A DNA stretch of 64,000 nucleotides from positions 32,202,635-32,266,634 of the forward strand of contig NC_060063.1 of assembly GCF_020283565.1 (NCBI RefSeq). Reading direction: 5' to 3'. Positions within the stretch are counted from its first letter, which is position 1, and each line of letters starts with the position of its first letter. Source of the stretch: Trifolium pratense. Taxonomy: Eukaryota > Streptophyta > Magnoliopsida > Fabales > Fabaceae. Shown in pieces: positions 31,451-42,464 of the stretch. The notes beneath the pieces were generated by a model. It saw only the letters and a program-made list of their open reading frames with translations. It was not told where the DNA came from and did not search any database. Position numbers and translations under genes: made by a program.

Positions 31451-33700
31451 ATGGCACGAACAAAGAACCCAGGAAGAAGAGCTCCATTTCCACCATTACC
31501 CTCATCCTCATCAAACTCTTCATCCTCATCAGATACCTCTGATTCCTCAAACCCTCAAACCTTTGATCAATCAAATTTTTATGATCCAAATGAACCCTTA
31601 GATCTTCAACCTCTTTCTCAAATTTTCCCACCGAAATTAATTGAACATCCTGCACAATCAATTAATGAACCTCCTGCTGAACCAACTGATGTACCTTCTG
31701 AGAACGATCCCTCAGAAGAAGAAACCATTCAACTTACCCAGAAACCTAACCCTAAAATTGATGGTACCACCATTCATAAACCTACCATTGTTGTACCAAG
31801 TCAAGCTGAAACTCCACCAATCATTTTCAAATCTAAGAAAGCCAAATCCTATGATTCTTCAAAAATCAGAAGATCATCTCGTATTATGTCTGGAATTGGT
31901 ACAGGAAAGAAACCTGTTGTTGACAACACTGTTCACACCATTCATGATTCAGATTCAGAACTTGAAAAAATTATACTTGAACCTCTCACCTCATCAAAAT
32001 CAGTTCCAGCAAAACACTCACCTGTTTCTGTCAAGAAAGTTTCTGCTACTGCTATCAAAGCTCCTAAGAAAAAGAGCTTACCTAAAAGGAAAAGACCTCA
32101 AGAAGAGCTACTTGAAGTTCCACTCATTCATCCTGAAGAAGAAGCTAAGTTTGATCAGTTTTGGAAAATCAAACCTGTTGCTTCTGGAAGAGTTTATGAT
32201 TTTGAAGAAATTGCTAAGGGAGGAGTAGACTTGCTCAAGTTTGTGGAACCACAAGGATGGACAAAATTTTTCCAGATGAAAAATACCATCATGCCTCTGC
32301 TAGTACAAGCATTCTACTTCAATGCCAAGATACATCCTGACAAAGATTTGATCATCTCCAACATCAAGGGAGTCGAAATCCATGTTACAGCAGAATCAAT
32401 TAGTAAGCTACTTGAAGTGAAGAGAAATGGAGAAACCTTGTATGGAAAAGACTGGTATGCTGCTCAGAACATAAGCAAAGATGATCTAATTGTTGAGATG
32501 TTCACTGCTGAAGGAGCTTACAAGGAGCAACCACCATCATCTATGCTGAAGAAGGAATTCAAAATCCTCCACAACATGTGTCAACATTCCATCTTTCCTA
32601 GGACAGGAAGCAAAGATAAGGTAACTGATAATGATCTACTAGTCATGTATCATCTATCTAAAGGTATTCCACTAGATTTACCTTATTTGATTCTTCAACA
32701 CATGATTACAATTGCAAATTCTGGAATCAAAAAGATAGCTTTACCTTATGGAATGTTACTCACTAGGATTTTTAGAGATAACCATGTGGATGAGTCTAAA
32801 CAACTCTTTGATAATCAATGGTTTACCTTTGGAACAAAAAATCTGAGTCACATGAAAAAAGAAATCACTTCTGGAAACACTTCTGCTGATACTAGAAACA
32901 AAAGGAAGAGAATTGATCCTGATAACAACTTGGATATGCTTGCTAAAGCATCTGGAGAACAATCAGAGAACGTTCTCCCAACTGATGAAAATGTGGATAT
33001 TCACAACACCATTTCTGATACACAGCCAATCCATTTGAATACCTCATTGAATTTAGGACCAACCTTCTCTCAAGAAGTAGAAACTTCATCTCAACAAGCT
33101 GGGAAGATTCTCCAAGGGTTTCATTCTATAACTGCTCCATTTAACACCTCTGTGTTTTCACCACTTATGTCATCATCTCATGGAAGCTTGCAATCCATGT
33201 TTAGCACTGATTTTGTAAGGAACTTGATGACATCCAATAGTCCTGATCCATCTCAGATACCAGTTCCCATTTTCACTGCTGGAACACTACCATCTCTACC
33301 AAGTTCTTTTGCAACTTTAGACTCTTTCTGCTCTTCTGCAACTGCTGCTGCTGCTGCTACTGCAAATTGGTCTGTGCCTGCTGGCTTTGAGGGAAATTTT
33401 CAACATGAGGCTGGTACTTCCACTGATCCCAGGCCTCCCAAACGTACCAAGCTTGAAAAGAGAATGTCTCAGATGAGAAAGGATTTAACTCAGCTGATGA
33501 GAGGCATGTCAATGCAAAATGACATGTTAATGTATATTATGCTTGAGTTTCAGATCATGAGAAACTGGTTGAATGAGTGTGTTTGTACTACTCTTCAGAT
33601 TGTTCCACCTCCTTCAAATCCACCACCACCTGTTGAGCCATTCCCACAACCTGAAAACTCCACATCCTCTGATGATTCCAGCCCCACCATTCCTGAATAA
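31451..33700 (+). CDS. Element A env-like gene, intact
   Basis: The frame is open from 31436, but ATG 31451 (MARTKNPGRR) is preferred because it resembles the start in element B and has a better context. The 749-residue product begins with Ser- and Pro-rich low-complexity sequence (to about residue 200) and a basic patch (KKKSLPKRKRP). The plant transposon-protein domain follows (about 225-440: FVEPQGWTKFFQMKNTIMPLL, then KGVEIHVTAESISKLLEV). Then come another low-complexity stretch with an Ala run and a C-terminal coiled coil (EKRMSQMRKDLTQLM) and Pro-rich tail. It sits downstream of pol and upstream of the purine tracts, the Sirevirus env-like position. No signal peptide is seen, so membrane targeting is doubtful. 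Absence of stops over 2.25 kb argues for recent selection or youth. Confidence 0.85.
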   Translation: MARTKNPGRRAPFPPLPSSSSNSSSSSDTSDSSNPQTFDQSNFYDPNEPLDLQPLSQIFPPKLIEHPAQSINEPPAEPTDVPSENDPSEEETIQLTQKPNPKIDGTTIHKPTIVVPSQAETPPIIFKSKKAKSYDSSKIRRSSRIMSGIGTGKKPVVDNTVHTIHDSDSELEKIILEPLTSSKSVPAKHSPVSVKKVSATAIKAPKKKSLPKRKRPQEELLEVPLIHPEEEAKFDQFWKIKPVASGRVYDFEEIAKGGVDLLKFVEPQGWTKFFQMKNTIMPLLVQAFYFNAKIHPDKDLIISNIKGVEIHVTAESISKLLEVKRNGETLYGKDWYAAQNISKDDLIVEMFTAEGAYKEQPPSSMLKKEFKILHNMCQHSIFPRTGSKDKVTDNDLLVMYHLSKGIPLDLPYLILQHMITIANSGIKKIALPYGMLLTRIFRDNHVDESKQLFDNQWFTFGTKNLSHMKKEITSGNTSADTRNKRKRIDPDNNLDMLAKASGEQSENVLPTDENVDIHNTISDTQPIHLNTSLNLGPTFSQEVETSSQQAGKILQGFHSITAPFNTSVFSPLMSSSHGSLQSMFSTDFVRNLMTSNSPDPSQIPVPIFTAGTLPSLPSSFATLDSFCSSATAAAAATANWSVPAGFEGNFQHEAGTSTDPRPPKRTKLEKRMSQMRKDLTQLMRGMSMQNDMLMYIMLEFQIMRNWLNECVCTTLQIVPPPSNPPPPVEPFPQPENSTSSDDSSPTIPE

Positions 33701-34199
33701 ACTTCTGTTGCAACCCTTTTTTTTTCTACCCTTTTCAATGATGACAAAGGGGGAGAATGATTTGAGAAAATGAGGGGGAGATTGAACTTGTCTTTTTAAA
33801 ATGCCTGATCATGTTTTAATTACCTGTTTAGAGGATTAGATATTTTGGGAAGTTCCTTTTGCTGCTATAAGAACTTCTCCTACTATGTTTTTATTTTCTA
33901 AACTAGGATTTGTGTTTTAACTTTTGCTTGAATCATTATGTGTTAATCATGAACTAGAAATCATGTTGGATTCTCACTTTGTGAGCTTGATGATTAATGT
34001 AATCTATTTTGATTCATATTATGTGTTTTTGCTCAATACTTTATGCTTAAGCAATTATGAAAATTGGATGCTTGAATTGAGGGGGAGCTTGAAAATTAAA
34101 ACACTAAACAATTTATTTGTGTTTACTAAATTGATTATATCAGAATCCCATTTTTAAAACATAATTCAAGAAGTTTGTCATCATCAAAAAGGGGGAGAT
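33701..34199 (+). other. Element A 3' untranslated region with polypurine tracts
   Basis: Purine tracts lie at 33745-33756, 33772-33782, 34080-34088 and 34186-34198, the last touching the 3' LTR. Unlike elements B and G, no antisense acidic ORF is present here. Confidence 0.75.
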
Positions 34200-35940
34200 T
34201 GTTGAGGCAAAATGCAAAATCTCAATTTGATGTTTTAAAGATAACAAACATCTTAATTATATTTTAAATGTAATTCTGATCTCATTGTTATCTAACAAGT
34301 GCTCTTGAGTGTTTTAATTAGTCAGGACCAATTAAGCTTCTAATCTCAATGATATTCATTATGTTTTGGCAAAAAGAGAAGCTTCAGGATCAGTCTGAGA
34401 ATGATCTCTGATTTAATTGCAACATTCTCCTCATGAACAAGAATAATTGCAAAAGCACTTATTTCATTAAGTCAACCATATACAAGACAAAGAAGCACTT
34501 TATCATGGCTTTAACTCACAAGATCACAACAGTCCATGATCAATTAAGGCAAGGAATAATTGGAAGGAAAGTGACTTTCCTCTTTGGACAAAGTTAATGA
34601 TCAAGCATGTGCAAACATGATAAATTCTCAAGGCATCATCTAATCAGGTGTATCAAGAGTGTTTGGACAAGAATTACATAGACCAATAAGGATGAGACAA
34701 CACACATTCAAATCATAGTTGTCATGTACCTTCAATGTCATTATTTAATGAACATTCTCCAAGAGATTAATTTTTAATCAAGAAAAGGAAGTACATGGAA
34801 AGGACAAGTGAATAGTTATGCAAGGACATCACAGCTGCATTCCCTTCATACTACAGCTGGCCACAGTTCTGCATCATTCTCCATTTGAAGATCAAGTGTA
34901 AAATTCGCCCAGATTGGAGAACGATCTCAGAATGATGCTGAGAATGACTGTCCTTTGCTTTTGAAGTTGCAAGCTCATCTACAGCTGGCCAAAACGTGCC
35001 TAAATGATCTATAACGGATATACTTGGTGAGGAAGCAATGAACAACTATCTACAGCCCATTGCAAGCTGTCATTTTGGCCCTTTTAAGTGAAAATATGAA
35101 GAACAGCAGGGAGAACGTTCTGAGAAAGATCAGTTTGAGCTTATCCACTCAACAATTCAGCATGAGCTGTCTATTTTGAATCAACTAGCCGTTGGAGAAC
35201 TTCCTTTGGGACCAAGGAACTGAAGACTCAAGGTTCAACTATAAAAGGAAGGCTTTGGCAACATTGAAAAGCAAGAGTTCAATTTACAACAATCAATCTA
35301 CTTGTCTTTGTGACACAAGTTTTTAAGCTCTTCTTTAAAGATCTCTTTCACTCCATATATTGTAATATCATACTAGGATCAATATCCATTTTGAGTGAAC
35401 AAAGAGAGATTTTATTGTAACTAGCTTTTCAACTTAGTTTGAGTGAGAAAGCTTTAAGATCCAAACCATTATCAAAATTGTAAAGATTGGCTCAAGTCAA
35501 TACGTAACTATTGATTGAGTGACACCTCATAAAGTCTAGGAAAGACTTAGGTAGATCAAGCAAGTGAAGCTTGGAAGATTGTGATCTTGGATTAGATCAA
35601 AGAAGAAGTGTATCTTGAGATCAGTAGAATCTCTTAGTGGACAATCTCACAGGAGCGTGGGGACTGGAGTAGCCCATACTATTAAGGGGTGAACCAGGAT
35701 AAAATTATTGTGCCTCTTCTCTCCCTTAAACTCATATTAATTTTATGCAAACACAAACACACACAAATCACTTATTGTTTTGTTTGCAGCTCAGAGATCG
35801 TTCTAAGATCATTCTCTTAACTTATACTATTTATTCTGAGATCATTCTAACGTATGTTTTGATATCTAATTTTTAAAAGGACAATTTTTAAAGGTTCACA
35901 ATTCAAACCCCCCTTTCTTGTGAAAAACTTTGCTGCTTCA
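34200..35940 (+). repeat. Element A 3' LTR, complete
   Basis: 1741 bp, TGTTGAGGC...GCTTCA. It includes the TATA at 35240 and several imperfect GAGAAYGATCTC / AGAACGTTCT palindrome variants in U3 (34398, 34917, 35112) and near the end (35791-35850). Confidence 0.95.
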
Positions 35941-36324
35941 GTTAGTGCCGTTGGGCCTTGTGATATATTCGGTTCATGACTCGTGTCTTTTTGGTTGATG
36001 AACTTGATATATCCGTTGTATGTAAATTATTCAGGTACACACTTTGCTTCGAGGAAGCCCTGTAATATAATGTGTTGATGTTATATTTATTTTCTATTGA
36101 ATGACGAATTGCCGAGATAGCTGCGGGCGTTCACGCGCGCCATTTTATTTAAGCGTGTTGATTAAAATTCATATGCGTTGGATGTGGGAAATTCTATGGA
36201 ATTGGAAAAGTTTGTAATTAAAAGAATAGGATGAATCGTCCCGGAAATTTTAGTGCTGGGGGACCCAGTCGTCCTAATCATCAGAATCAGAACAGGGGAA
36301 GACAGGGGAATAGGCCTTATAACC
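35941..36324 (+). repeat. Gypsy LTR scrap joined to a gag scrap
   Basis: 35941-36170 is the same sequence as the reverse complement of 55427-55643, near the 3' end of the solo LTR described there. 36231-36324 codes for a Gln/Asn/Arg-rich stretch (MNRPGNFSAGGPSRP...) like the linker before a Gypsy gag zinc knuckle. Both are truncated; element A is inserted in or beside them. Confidence 0.65.
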
Positions 36325-36412
36325 TGTTGGATATTTGAAGGATTGCGCTTTTTAATCTCTCAAAGGTAATGGCCTGAAATTGTTTTAGCTAAAAATTGCC
36401 AAAGGGGGAGAT
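36325..36412 (+). repeat. Truncated Copia LTR start plus polypurine-tract end
   Basis: The first 14 bases (TGTTGGATATTTGA) repeat the start of the LTR at 36413. They then jump to what looks like the 3' end of an internal region, finishing in AAAGGGGGAGAT. So a purine tract precedes an LTR that is itself followed by a primer site. Confidence 0.6.
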
Positions 36413-37421
36413 TGTTGGATATTTGAATTGGCTTAATTTTGCTAAAACAAATATACTAACAAGATGTTGGAAAACATGTTACAACATCATATTTATTCAA
36501 GGAAATCTCGCGCATTTATGAGAGCATCTGCTATTTATGGAAATCCACTTAAAGAGCACGCTTAATGGAGATTTGATCTGATCAGGAATTTTAAGGATAA
36601 GATTAGACTTAATGGCACAACGGTATGATCACATTTATCCTAGAAAGTCCCTTAAACATTTTTGGAAAGTTTCTATACATTCTTGATGAAGATCAAAAGA
36701 GAACCAGATCATCTTTTATGAGCTACAAGGAGCGTCCTATCAGTAATGAAGAAAGAGGAGTGTGCTAGATCATTATATATACGAAGACCAAACTCAAGAC
36801 TAAGCATCTCATTGAAAAAGTATTAGTTACATATATTGAGTCTTTGTTGAGTCTTTTATTATTTGATTGTAATTCTTGCTTGTGGATTCTATAACACGAG
36901 TTAAGAAGTAAGTTTATTATTTTAAGGTGACTCCTAAGCTTTGAAGTACGGAGTTTACCGTGTGTGATTCACTTGAAGCTTTTAAGCAAAAGTGAAGTGT
37001 TGTCTTGGCAAGTTGTCGCCACATCATTCTTAACATTGTTTAAACAACACAGGTTGTGTTGTGTGAGTGGAAGTGAGATGGGATCTCATGTCTAGGAGTT
37101 CCTAGGCAGAAGTTGCATGAGTAGTGTCGAGGTTATAAGGCGTAAACCAGGGGTTTGCTGGAGGTCTTAGTTTAAGGCGTAAATCCTAGGGTTTGCTGGA
37201 GGTCTTAGTAACTAGAGCTATTAGTGGATTTCCTTCCTGGATTGGTATCCCCCAGAGTAGGCAGTTGGCTGAACTGGGTTAACAATTACTTGTGTCATTT
37301 ATTTATTCTCTGTCAGTTTTTATATGTTATATAAGATGTTCCAACAATAGAAACAACGTTAATCATAAAGTAGTTGTTGGGACATCTTAGGCAACATCAT
37401 TCTAGTGATACCAGAATTTCA
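36413..37421 (+). repeat. Element C LTR
   Basis: TGTTGGATATTTG...CAGAATTTCA. A TATA stretch (ATTATATATAC) lies near 36772 and two 36-bp tandem units (AAGGCGTAAA..GGAGGTCTTAGT) at 37138-37209. Confidence 0.85.
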
Positions 37422-37423
37422 AT

Positions 37424-37435
37424 TGGTATCAGAGC
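37424..37435 (+). other. Primer binding site, element C (tRNA-iMet)
   Basis: TGGTATCAGAGC two bases after the LTR end, a perfect match. Confidence 0.88.
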
Positions 37436-37490
37436 AGGCACCCTGTTCTGTTATTTTGGGTGAGCTCCAGGGAAAGTACTTTCTGGTACA

Positions 37491-38850
37491 ATGGATAAAG
37501 AAGGAGGGTCAGTGTCTAAACCTCCTTTACTGACAGGTCCTGAGAACTATGATTATTGGAAATCTCGTATGGAGGCTTTCATAAAATCAATTGACAGTAG
37601 GACATGGAAGGCTGTGTTACGTGGATGGGAACCACCAATGGTTCTTGACAAAGATGGCAATAAAACTGATGTTAAGAAGCCACATGATGAATGGACCAAA
37701 GATGAGGATGATCTGGCACTTGGCAACTCCAAAGCCTTGTATGCAATTTTCAATGGTGTGGATGCTAACATGTTCAGGCTTGTTAAGAGATGTATTACTG
37801 TTAAGCATGCCTGGGAGATTCTGAGAAAAACTCATGAAGGAACATCAAAAGTTAAGCTATCTAAGCTTCAGATGCTCAAAACCAATTTTGAGAATCTCAG
37901 AATGAAGGAGGAAGAAACCATTCATGACTTTCAAATGAATGTGCTTGACTTTGCAAATTCGTTTGATGCACTTGGAAAACCTATCTCAGATGAGGAGCTA
38001 GTTGGAAAAATACTCAGATCTTTGCCTAAAAGATTTGATATGAAGGTGACAGCCATTGAGGAGGCTCATGATCTCTCAAGCCTAAATTTAGATGAACTCA
38101 TAGGATCACTTCAGACCTATGAAATTGGTTTGAACAGAAGAAATGAAAAGAAAGATAAGAATCTAGCCTTTGCTTCAAAAAGTGCTGCTGATGATTTACA
38201 AATTGAATCTGAAGGTGAAGAAAGCTTAGCTGAGTCTATGGCTATGCTTGGGAGACAGTTCAACAAGTTGATGAAGAAAGTGGATCAAAGGTCCAAGCCA
38301 AATGGTCGATTCAACAACAACAAAAATCCAGCTTTCAGAAAAAGACAAATGAAGATGAAAAAGGAGTGAGATGCCATGAATGTGAAGGTTTTGGCCATAT
38401 CAGAACTGAATGTCCAACCTTTCTAAAAAGGCAAAAGAAAAGTCTTGTGGTTTCATGGTCTGACACAGATTCAGAGGAGGAAGAATCTGCCAAATTTGTT
38501 AATGCTTTAACAGGAGTTTGTGTATCTGACTCAGAATCATGTGATGAGGAGGTAACTTATGAGGAACTAGCTGCTACTTACAAAGATCTTCATAATAGAA
38601 GTATAGAAGTCTGCAAAGCATTGGAGAAACAAAAGAAGATCAATGGCAAACTGCAAGCTGAGAGAAATGACTTACTCATGAACATCAATAATCTCAACAT
38701 TAAGGTTGAAGATCAGAGTAGTCAAATTCGACAGTTGGAAATGGAGAAGTCTAACCTCCTGTGTAAAGTTGCTAAACAAGGTGAAGAAGTGACCAAGTTA
38801 AATGCTGACTTGGATCAAGTCACAAAAGTGGCTAAAATGATGACTTGTTT
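37491..38850 (+). pseudogene. gag: Element C gag, frameshifted and truncated
   Basis: It starts at ATG 37491. The N-terminal DUF4219/UBN2-type gag domain runs over about 230 residues (ENYDYWKSRMEAF, then SLPKRFDMKVTAIEEA). A one-base frame change between 38345 and 38369 separates it from the zinc knuckle CHECEGFGHIRTEC (about 38373) and a following acidic and coiled-coil region. The frame ends where the inverted-repeat unit begins at 38851. A longer open frame that runs on to 39124 is therefore a chance fusion with unrelated sequence. Confidence 0.85.
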
Positions 38851-39615
38851 CATCTATCATACACCATATTACCCTGGAGATGGTGCTGCCATTAGAGAGG
38901 ATGATAATGGCTCTCAACCTAGGGGACCAAGGCCTCGTGTTGGTCATACTGCCCGTATGAGAGTGCGTAGCCGTAGTCCAGTTTATTATAATTTTGTGAA
39001 TCATCAAGCAAATTTAAGAATGAATAATAATGAGAATCAAATTGTACCTGATGAAGATCTTTCTGAAGACTCTAGTGGTGGAGAAGCTAACGGGAATAAT
39101 GGAAGTCTCCCTAATGGTCATTAATAGTAATAATAATGGTTAGGCAGTACGTAAAATATTAACTAATGGTAGGATTAAGTCTTGAAGCCTTTTGGGTTAT
39201 TATAGTAGACTAGATAAGTCTATGCTTCATGACTCTCTTTTGTGACTCTTGGTGGCAGTAACTTCTAGGGTGTAAGGTGTATGACTCATGATTAGCTAAG
39301 AATAGTTTGATCTAATTAGGAACTATTTACTTGCAGGTTTTGTGAAATAGTTTAACTATACCTGTCAAGTTTAACTATGTAAGCCTACTGGCATGAAAAT
39401 TATGACTTTGTGAAATATATGATGCATATTCTATATAATAATGTGTTTTTCATTTTATATTTATTAACTTTATTTAGACTAAAAGTAAAAAAAAAAAAAA
39501 AGTATTATTGTTATTCCATTACAAGTAAAGTATATAAATAGAGTTAATTCATATTCGCGATTAAATTTTACGACTTAACACCATTTTCTACAGTTACTGA
39601 AAATGGGGTGTTACA
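38851..39615 (+). repeat. Element D 5' LTR region, 5'-truncated
   Basis: It ends GGGGTGTTACA before the primer site. The true LTR start (expected TGTAACACC) is not seen. The first 274 bp form an open frame with Arg-rich and acidic stretches, closed at 39124, whose nature is unknown. Confidence 0.65.
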
Positions 39616-39619
39616 ATAG

Positions 39620-39631
39620 TGGTATCAGAGC
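39620..39631 (+). other. Primer binding site, element D (tRNA-iMet)
   Basis: TGGTATCAGAGC four bases after the LTR end. The inverted arm carries the same site on the minus strand at 44846-44857. Confidence 0.85.
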
Positions 39632-39702
39632 ACGGTTTGTATCTTTTGGGTTAACTTTGTCTTTCTATAAGGTTTTAATTGATATTACCTTCTAGGAATT
39701 CA

Positions 39703-40660
39703 ATGGCTCGTAGAAACACACGTTTAAATCCTGGAAATGCTGAAGGTGACAACAACAATGTTGATAATGACATGCATAGAGCTATCCAAGACATGGCGAA
39801 CATGGCGGCTTCCATTGCACAACAAACTGCTGCGAAGACTCAAAGAGACCTTCGAAAACAACAGAGGGAGGAACAAGCTGTTGAGTCCAAAGGATTGGTG
39901 GATTTTAGACGTCACGATCCTCCACAATTTCAGGGAGACCCGGAGCCGGAGAAAGCTGACTTATGGCTTCAGGAAATCGAGAAAATATTTGATGTACTGA
40001 AGCGTCTTGATGGATTAAAGGTGACCTATGCAACTTACTTGTTGCTTGGAGATGCAGAATATTGGTGGAAGGGAGCCCGACAAATAGTTGAAGCTAATAA
40101 CCAAGAAGTCACATGGGAGATATTTCGTACTAAGTTTCTTGATAAATATTTTCCTAGGAGTGTAAGGACTGCAAAGGAACAAGAATTTCTAAACTTGAAA
40201 CAAGGAGGAATGACAATTCGGGAATATGCGGCAAAGTTTGAGTCGCTGGCAAAGTATTTTTGATTCTTCCAAGATCAAATTGATGAAGATTGGTTATGTG
40301 AACGTTTTGAAGGTGGGCTGAAGCATAGCATTAAAGAGTCTGTCATGCCACTGGAGATTCGTCAATTCCAACCGCTTGTGGAAAAATGCAGAAAGATAAA
40401 AGCAATGAAGGAAAGTGCAACCAATCGAGTGAATGTAGGAGGACCATCTAGGTCTAAGTATCCAACTCAAGGAGGGAACCAGAAGGGAAAGCACCAATAC
40501 AAAAAGCCTTATTCTCGACCCTCGGGGAATAATCAGAATCAACGACCATATCGTCCAATTACATCTGCACTTGGAAATGGAGCAAACAGGAACCCGAATC
40601 AGGAATTCACTAGAAGATGCTTCAAATGCGGAAAACCATACCATTTGGCTAATTCTTGTC
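39703..40660 (+). pseudogene. gag: Element D gag, internal stop
   Basis: ATG 39703 (MARRNTRLNPGNAEG) opens a retrotransposon gag capsid domain (GLVDFRRHDPPQFQGDPEP... YWWKGARQ ... FLDKYFPRSVR). A TGA at 40261 follows KFESLAKYF. The same frame then continues to the zinc knuckle [14 protein letters not shown] (about 40617-40658). The inverted arm has the same TGA, so the stop predates the inverted duplication. Confidence 0.88.
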
Positions 40661-41594
40661 AGATTTTCATGAATATCTCTTGATGCCATTTGGAGTGACG
40701 AATGCACCGGCGATTTTCATGGACTATATGAACCGGATTTTTAATCCACTCCTTGATAAGTTTGTTGTCGTGTTCATCGATGATATTCTCATATATTCCA
40801 AAAGTTACGAGGAGCATGAAGACCATCTGCGTCAAGTTTTACAGATCCTACATGAAAAGAAGTTGTACGCGAAACGGTCAAAATGCGAATTTTGGCTTGA
40901 GGAAGTGAAATTCTTGGGGCACGTGATTTCAAGGGATGGAATAGCTGTAGATCCCGCAAAAGTAGAGACAATACTTTCATGGGAACGACCGCAGACAGTG
41001 ACCGAGATTCGTAGCTTCGTTGGCTTAGCCGGATACTATCGAAGATTTATCGAAGGATTTTCAAAGATTGCGGCACCATTAACTAAACTCACGAAGAAAA
41101 ATCAACCATTTGTATGGACCCAAGAGTGTGAGGAATGTTTTCAAACCATGAAAAGGCTTTTGACAACATCACCCGTGTTAGTTTTGCCACAACCAGATCA
41201 ACCATATGAAGTTTATTGTGATGCTTCATACCAAGGGCTAGGATGTGTGCTTATGCAGCATAGGAAAGTTGTAGCTTACGCCTCGAGACAGTTGAAGACT
41301 CATGAGAAAAACTACCCAACACATGATTTGGAATTAGCTGCAGTAGTCTTTGCATTAAAGATTTGGAGACACTACTTATATGGAGCTAGATTTGAAGTGT
41401 ACAGTGACCATAAAAGTTTGAAATACCTTTTTGATCAAAAGGAGCTCAACATGAGGCAGCGACGTTGGATGGAATTTCTCAAAGATTATGATTTCACCTT
41501 ACTTTATCATCCTGGGAAAGCAAATGTTGTGGCGGATGCATTAAGTCGGAAGACGATTCACATTTCTGCCATGATGCAAAGGAATTGGAGTTGA
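40656..41594 (+). pseudogene. pol: Element D reverse transcriptase (C-terminal half) and RNase H
   Basis: The frame begins within reverse transcriptase at [15 protein letters not shown]. It carries the catalytic FIDD at 40772-40783, the connection region ([22 protein letters not shown]) and RNase H ([32 protein letters not shown]). Protease and the N-terminal part of reverse transcriptase are deleted between the gag zinc knuckle and this point. A stop at 41592 and a frame change separate it from integrase. Confidence 0.9.
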
Positions 41595-41770
41595 TAGAAA
41601 AATTTCGAGATCTCAATCTCAATATGGAATTGTCTAATGGAAAAATTTGCTTTGGAATGATCAAGGTGTCTAGTGGACTCATGGAGGATATTCGTCAATA
41701 ACAAGAAAATGATGAACAACTGAATGAGAAGAGAAAATTATTTGGACAAGAAAAAGCTAAAGAATTCAGT

Positions 41771-42464
41771 TTGGGAACTGATGGCATTTTAAGATGCAGT
41801 GGGAGAATTTGTGTTCCAAATAATATGAAAATGAGAAAAATGATTTTGGACGAAGCACATAAAAGCATGCTTAGTATTCATCCAGGAGCGACAAAAATGT
41901 ACCAAGATTTGAAGCAGAAGTTTTGGTGGCCAGGAATGAAAAAGCAAGTCGCAGAGTACGTTGCATCATGTCTAACATGTCAAAAAGCAAAAGTTGAACA
42001 TCAAAGACCAGCGGGGGTGCTTCAATCGTTGGACACACCAGAGTGGAAGTGGGAGAGTATTTCAATGGATTTTGTGGTGGGATTACCAAGAACCAGACAT
42101 AATTTTGATTCAATTTGGGTGATCGTAGATAGACTAACAAAGTCAGCACATTTCTTACCTATTAACATTAACTACAATGTGGAGAAGTTGACTGAAATCT
42201 ACATCAAGGAAATCATCCGATTACATGGGGTGCCTTCAAGTATTATTTCAGATCGGGATCCAAAATTCACTTCTCATTTTTGGCAAAATTTACAAAAAGC
42301 TTTAGGGACGAAACTGCAACTAAGTTCAGCATACCACCCTCAGACGGATGGTCAAACAGAGAGAACGATTCAATCTTTAGAAGATTTGCTTAGGGCATGC
42401 GTTCTAGACAACAGAGGAAGTTCGGATGATCTACTACCACTAATCGAGTTTACTTATAATAATT
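41771..42464 (+). pseudogene. pol: Element D integrase, truncated
   Basis: An HHCC zinc-binding segment (H..H in [10 protein letters not shown], then CLTCQKAK) is followed by the catalytic core with D in [10 protein letters not shown] in SDRDPKF and E in DGQTERTIQ. The frame breaks off after LIEFTYNN at about 42464, where T-rich sequence of element E begins. The C-terminal domain is absent. Confidence 0.88.

Larger units (their letters stand above)
1..35940 (+). mobile_element. Element A: Sirevirus-type Copia LTR retrotransposon, 5' end outside window
   Basis: The order is partial 5' LTR, initiator-Met-tRNA primer site, gag, protease, integrase, reverse transcriptase, RNase H, a separate env-like gene, several purine tracts and the 3' LTR. 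Integrase before reverse transcriptase marks it as Copia. The extra gene after pol and the repeated AGGGGGAG tracts are typical of the Sirevirus (SIRE/Maximus) lineage. Two younger elements interrupt it: a non-coding LTR element at 2901-10756 and element B at 13840-31221. By eye about seven substitutions and one 6-bp indel separate the overlapping 1 kb of the two LTRs, so it is older than its insertions. The base after the 3' LTR begins gttag, the expected target duplication, but the left flank is not in the window. Confidence 0.88.
36413..38850 (+). mobile_element. Element C: truncated Copia retrotransposon, 5' end
   Basis: A complete 1009-bp LTR (36413-37421), a tRNA-iMet primer site and most of gag are present. 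Everything downstream is missing, replaced abruptly at 38851 by the inverted-repeat unit. The purine tract AAAGGGGGAGAT before the LTR suggests Sirevirus affinity. Confidence 0.85.
38851..40647 (+). repeat. Inverted repeat, left arm (1797 bp)
   Basis: Reverse complement of 43829-45626. By eye only one substitution (near 39819) and one base in a poly-A run (15 versus 16) differ. It contains part of a Gypsy LTR region, the primer site and gag. Confidence 0.93.
38851..42464 (+). mobile_element. Element D: truncated Ty3/Gypsy retrotransposon
   Basis: The partial LTR region, tRNA-iMet primer site and gag are followed by an internal deletion, then reverse transcriptase, RNase H and part of integrase. 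The order RT-RNase H-integrase marks it as Gypsy. The protease and first half of reverse transcriptase are missing at about 40655-40668, and the 3' end is lost at about 42464 where unrelated Sirevirus sequence begins. Confidence 0.9.

Noticed and set aside
38366..39124. One 252-codon protein
   Set aside because: It fuses the C-terminal gag of element C with unrelated Gypsy-side sequence across the 38850/38851 junction.
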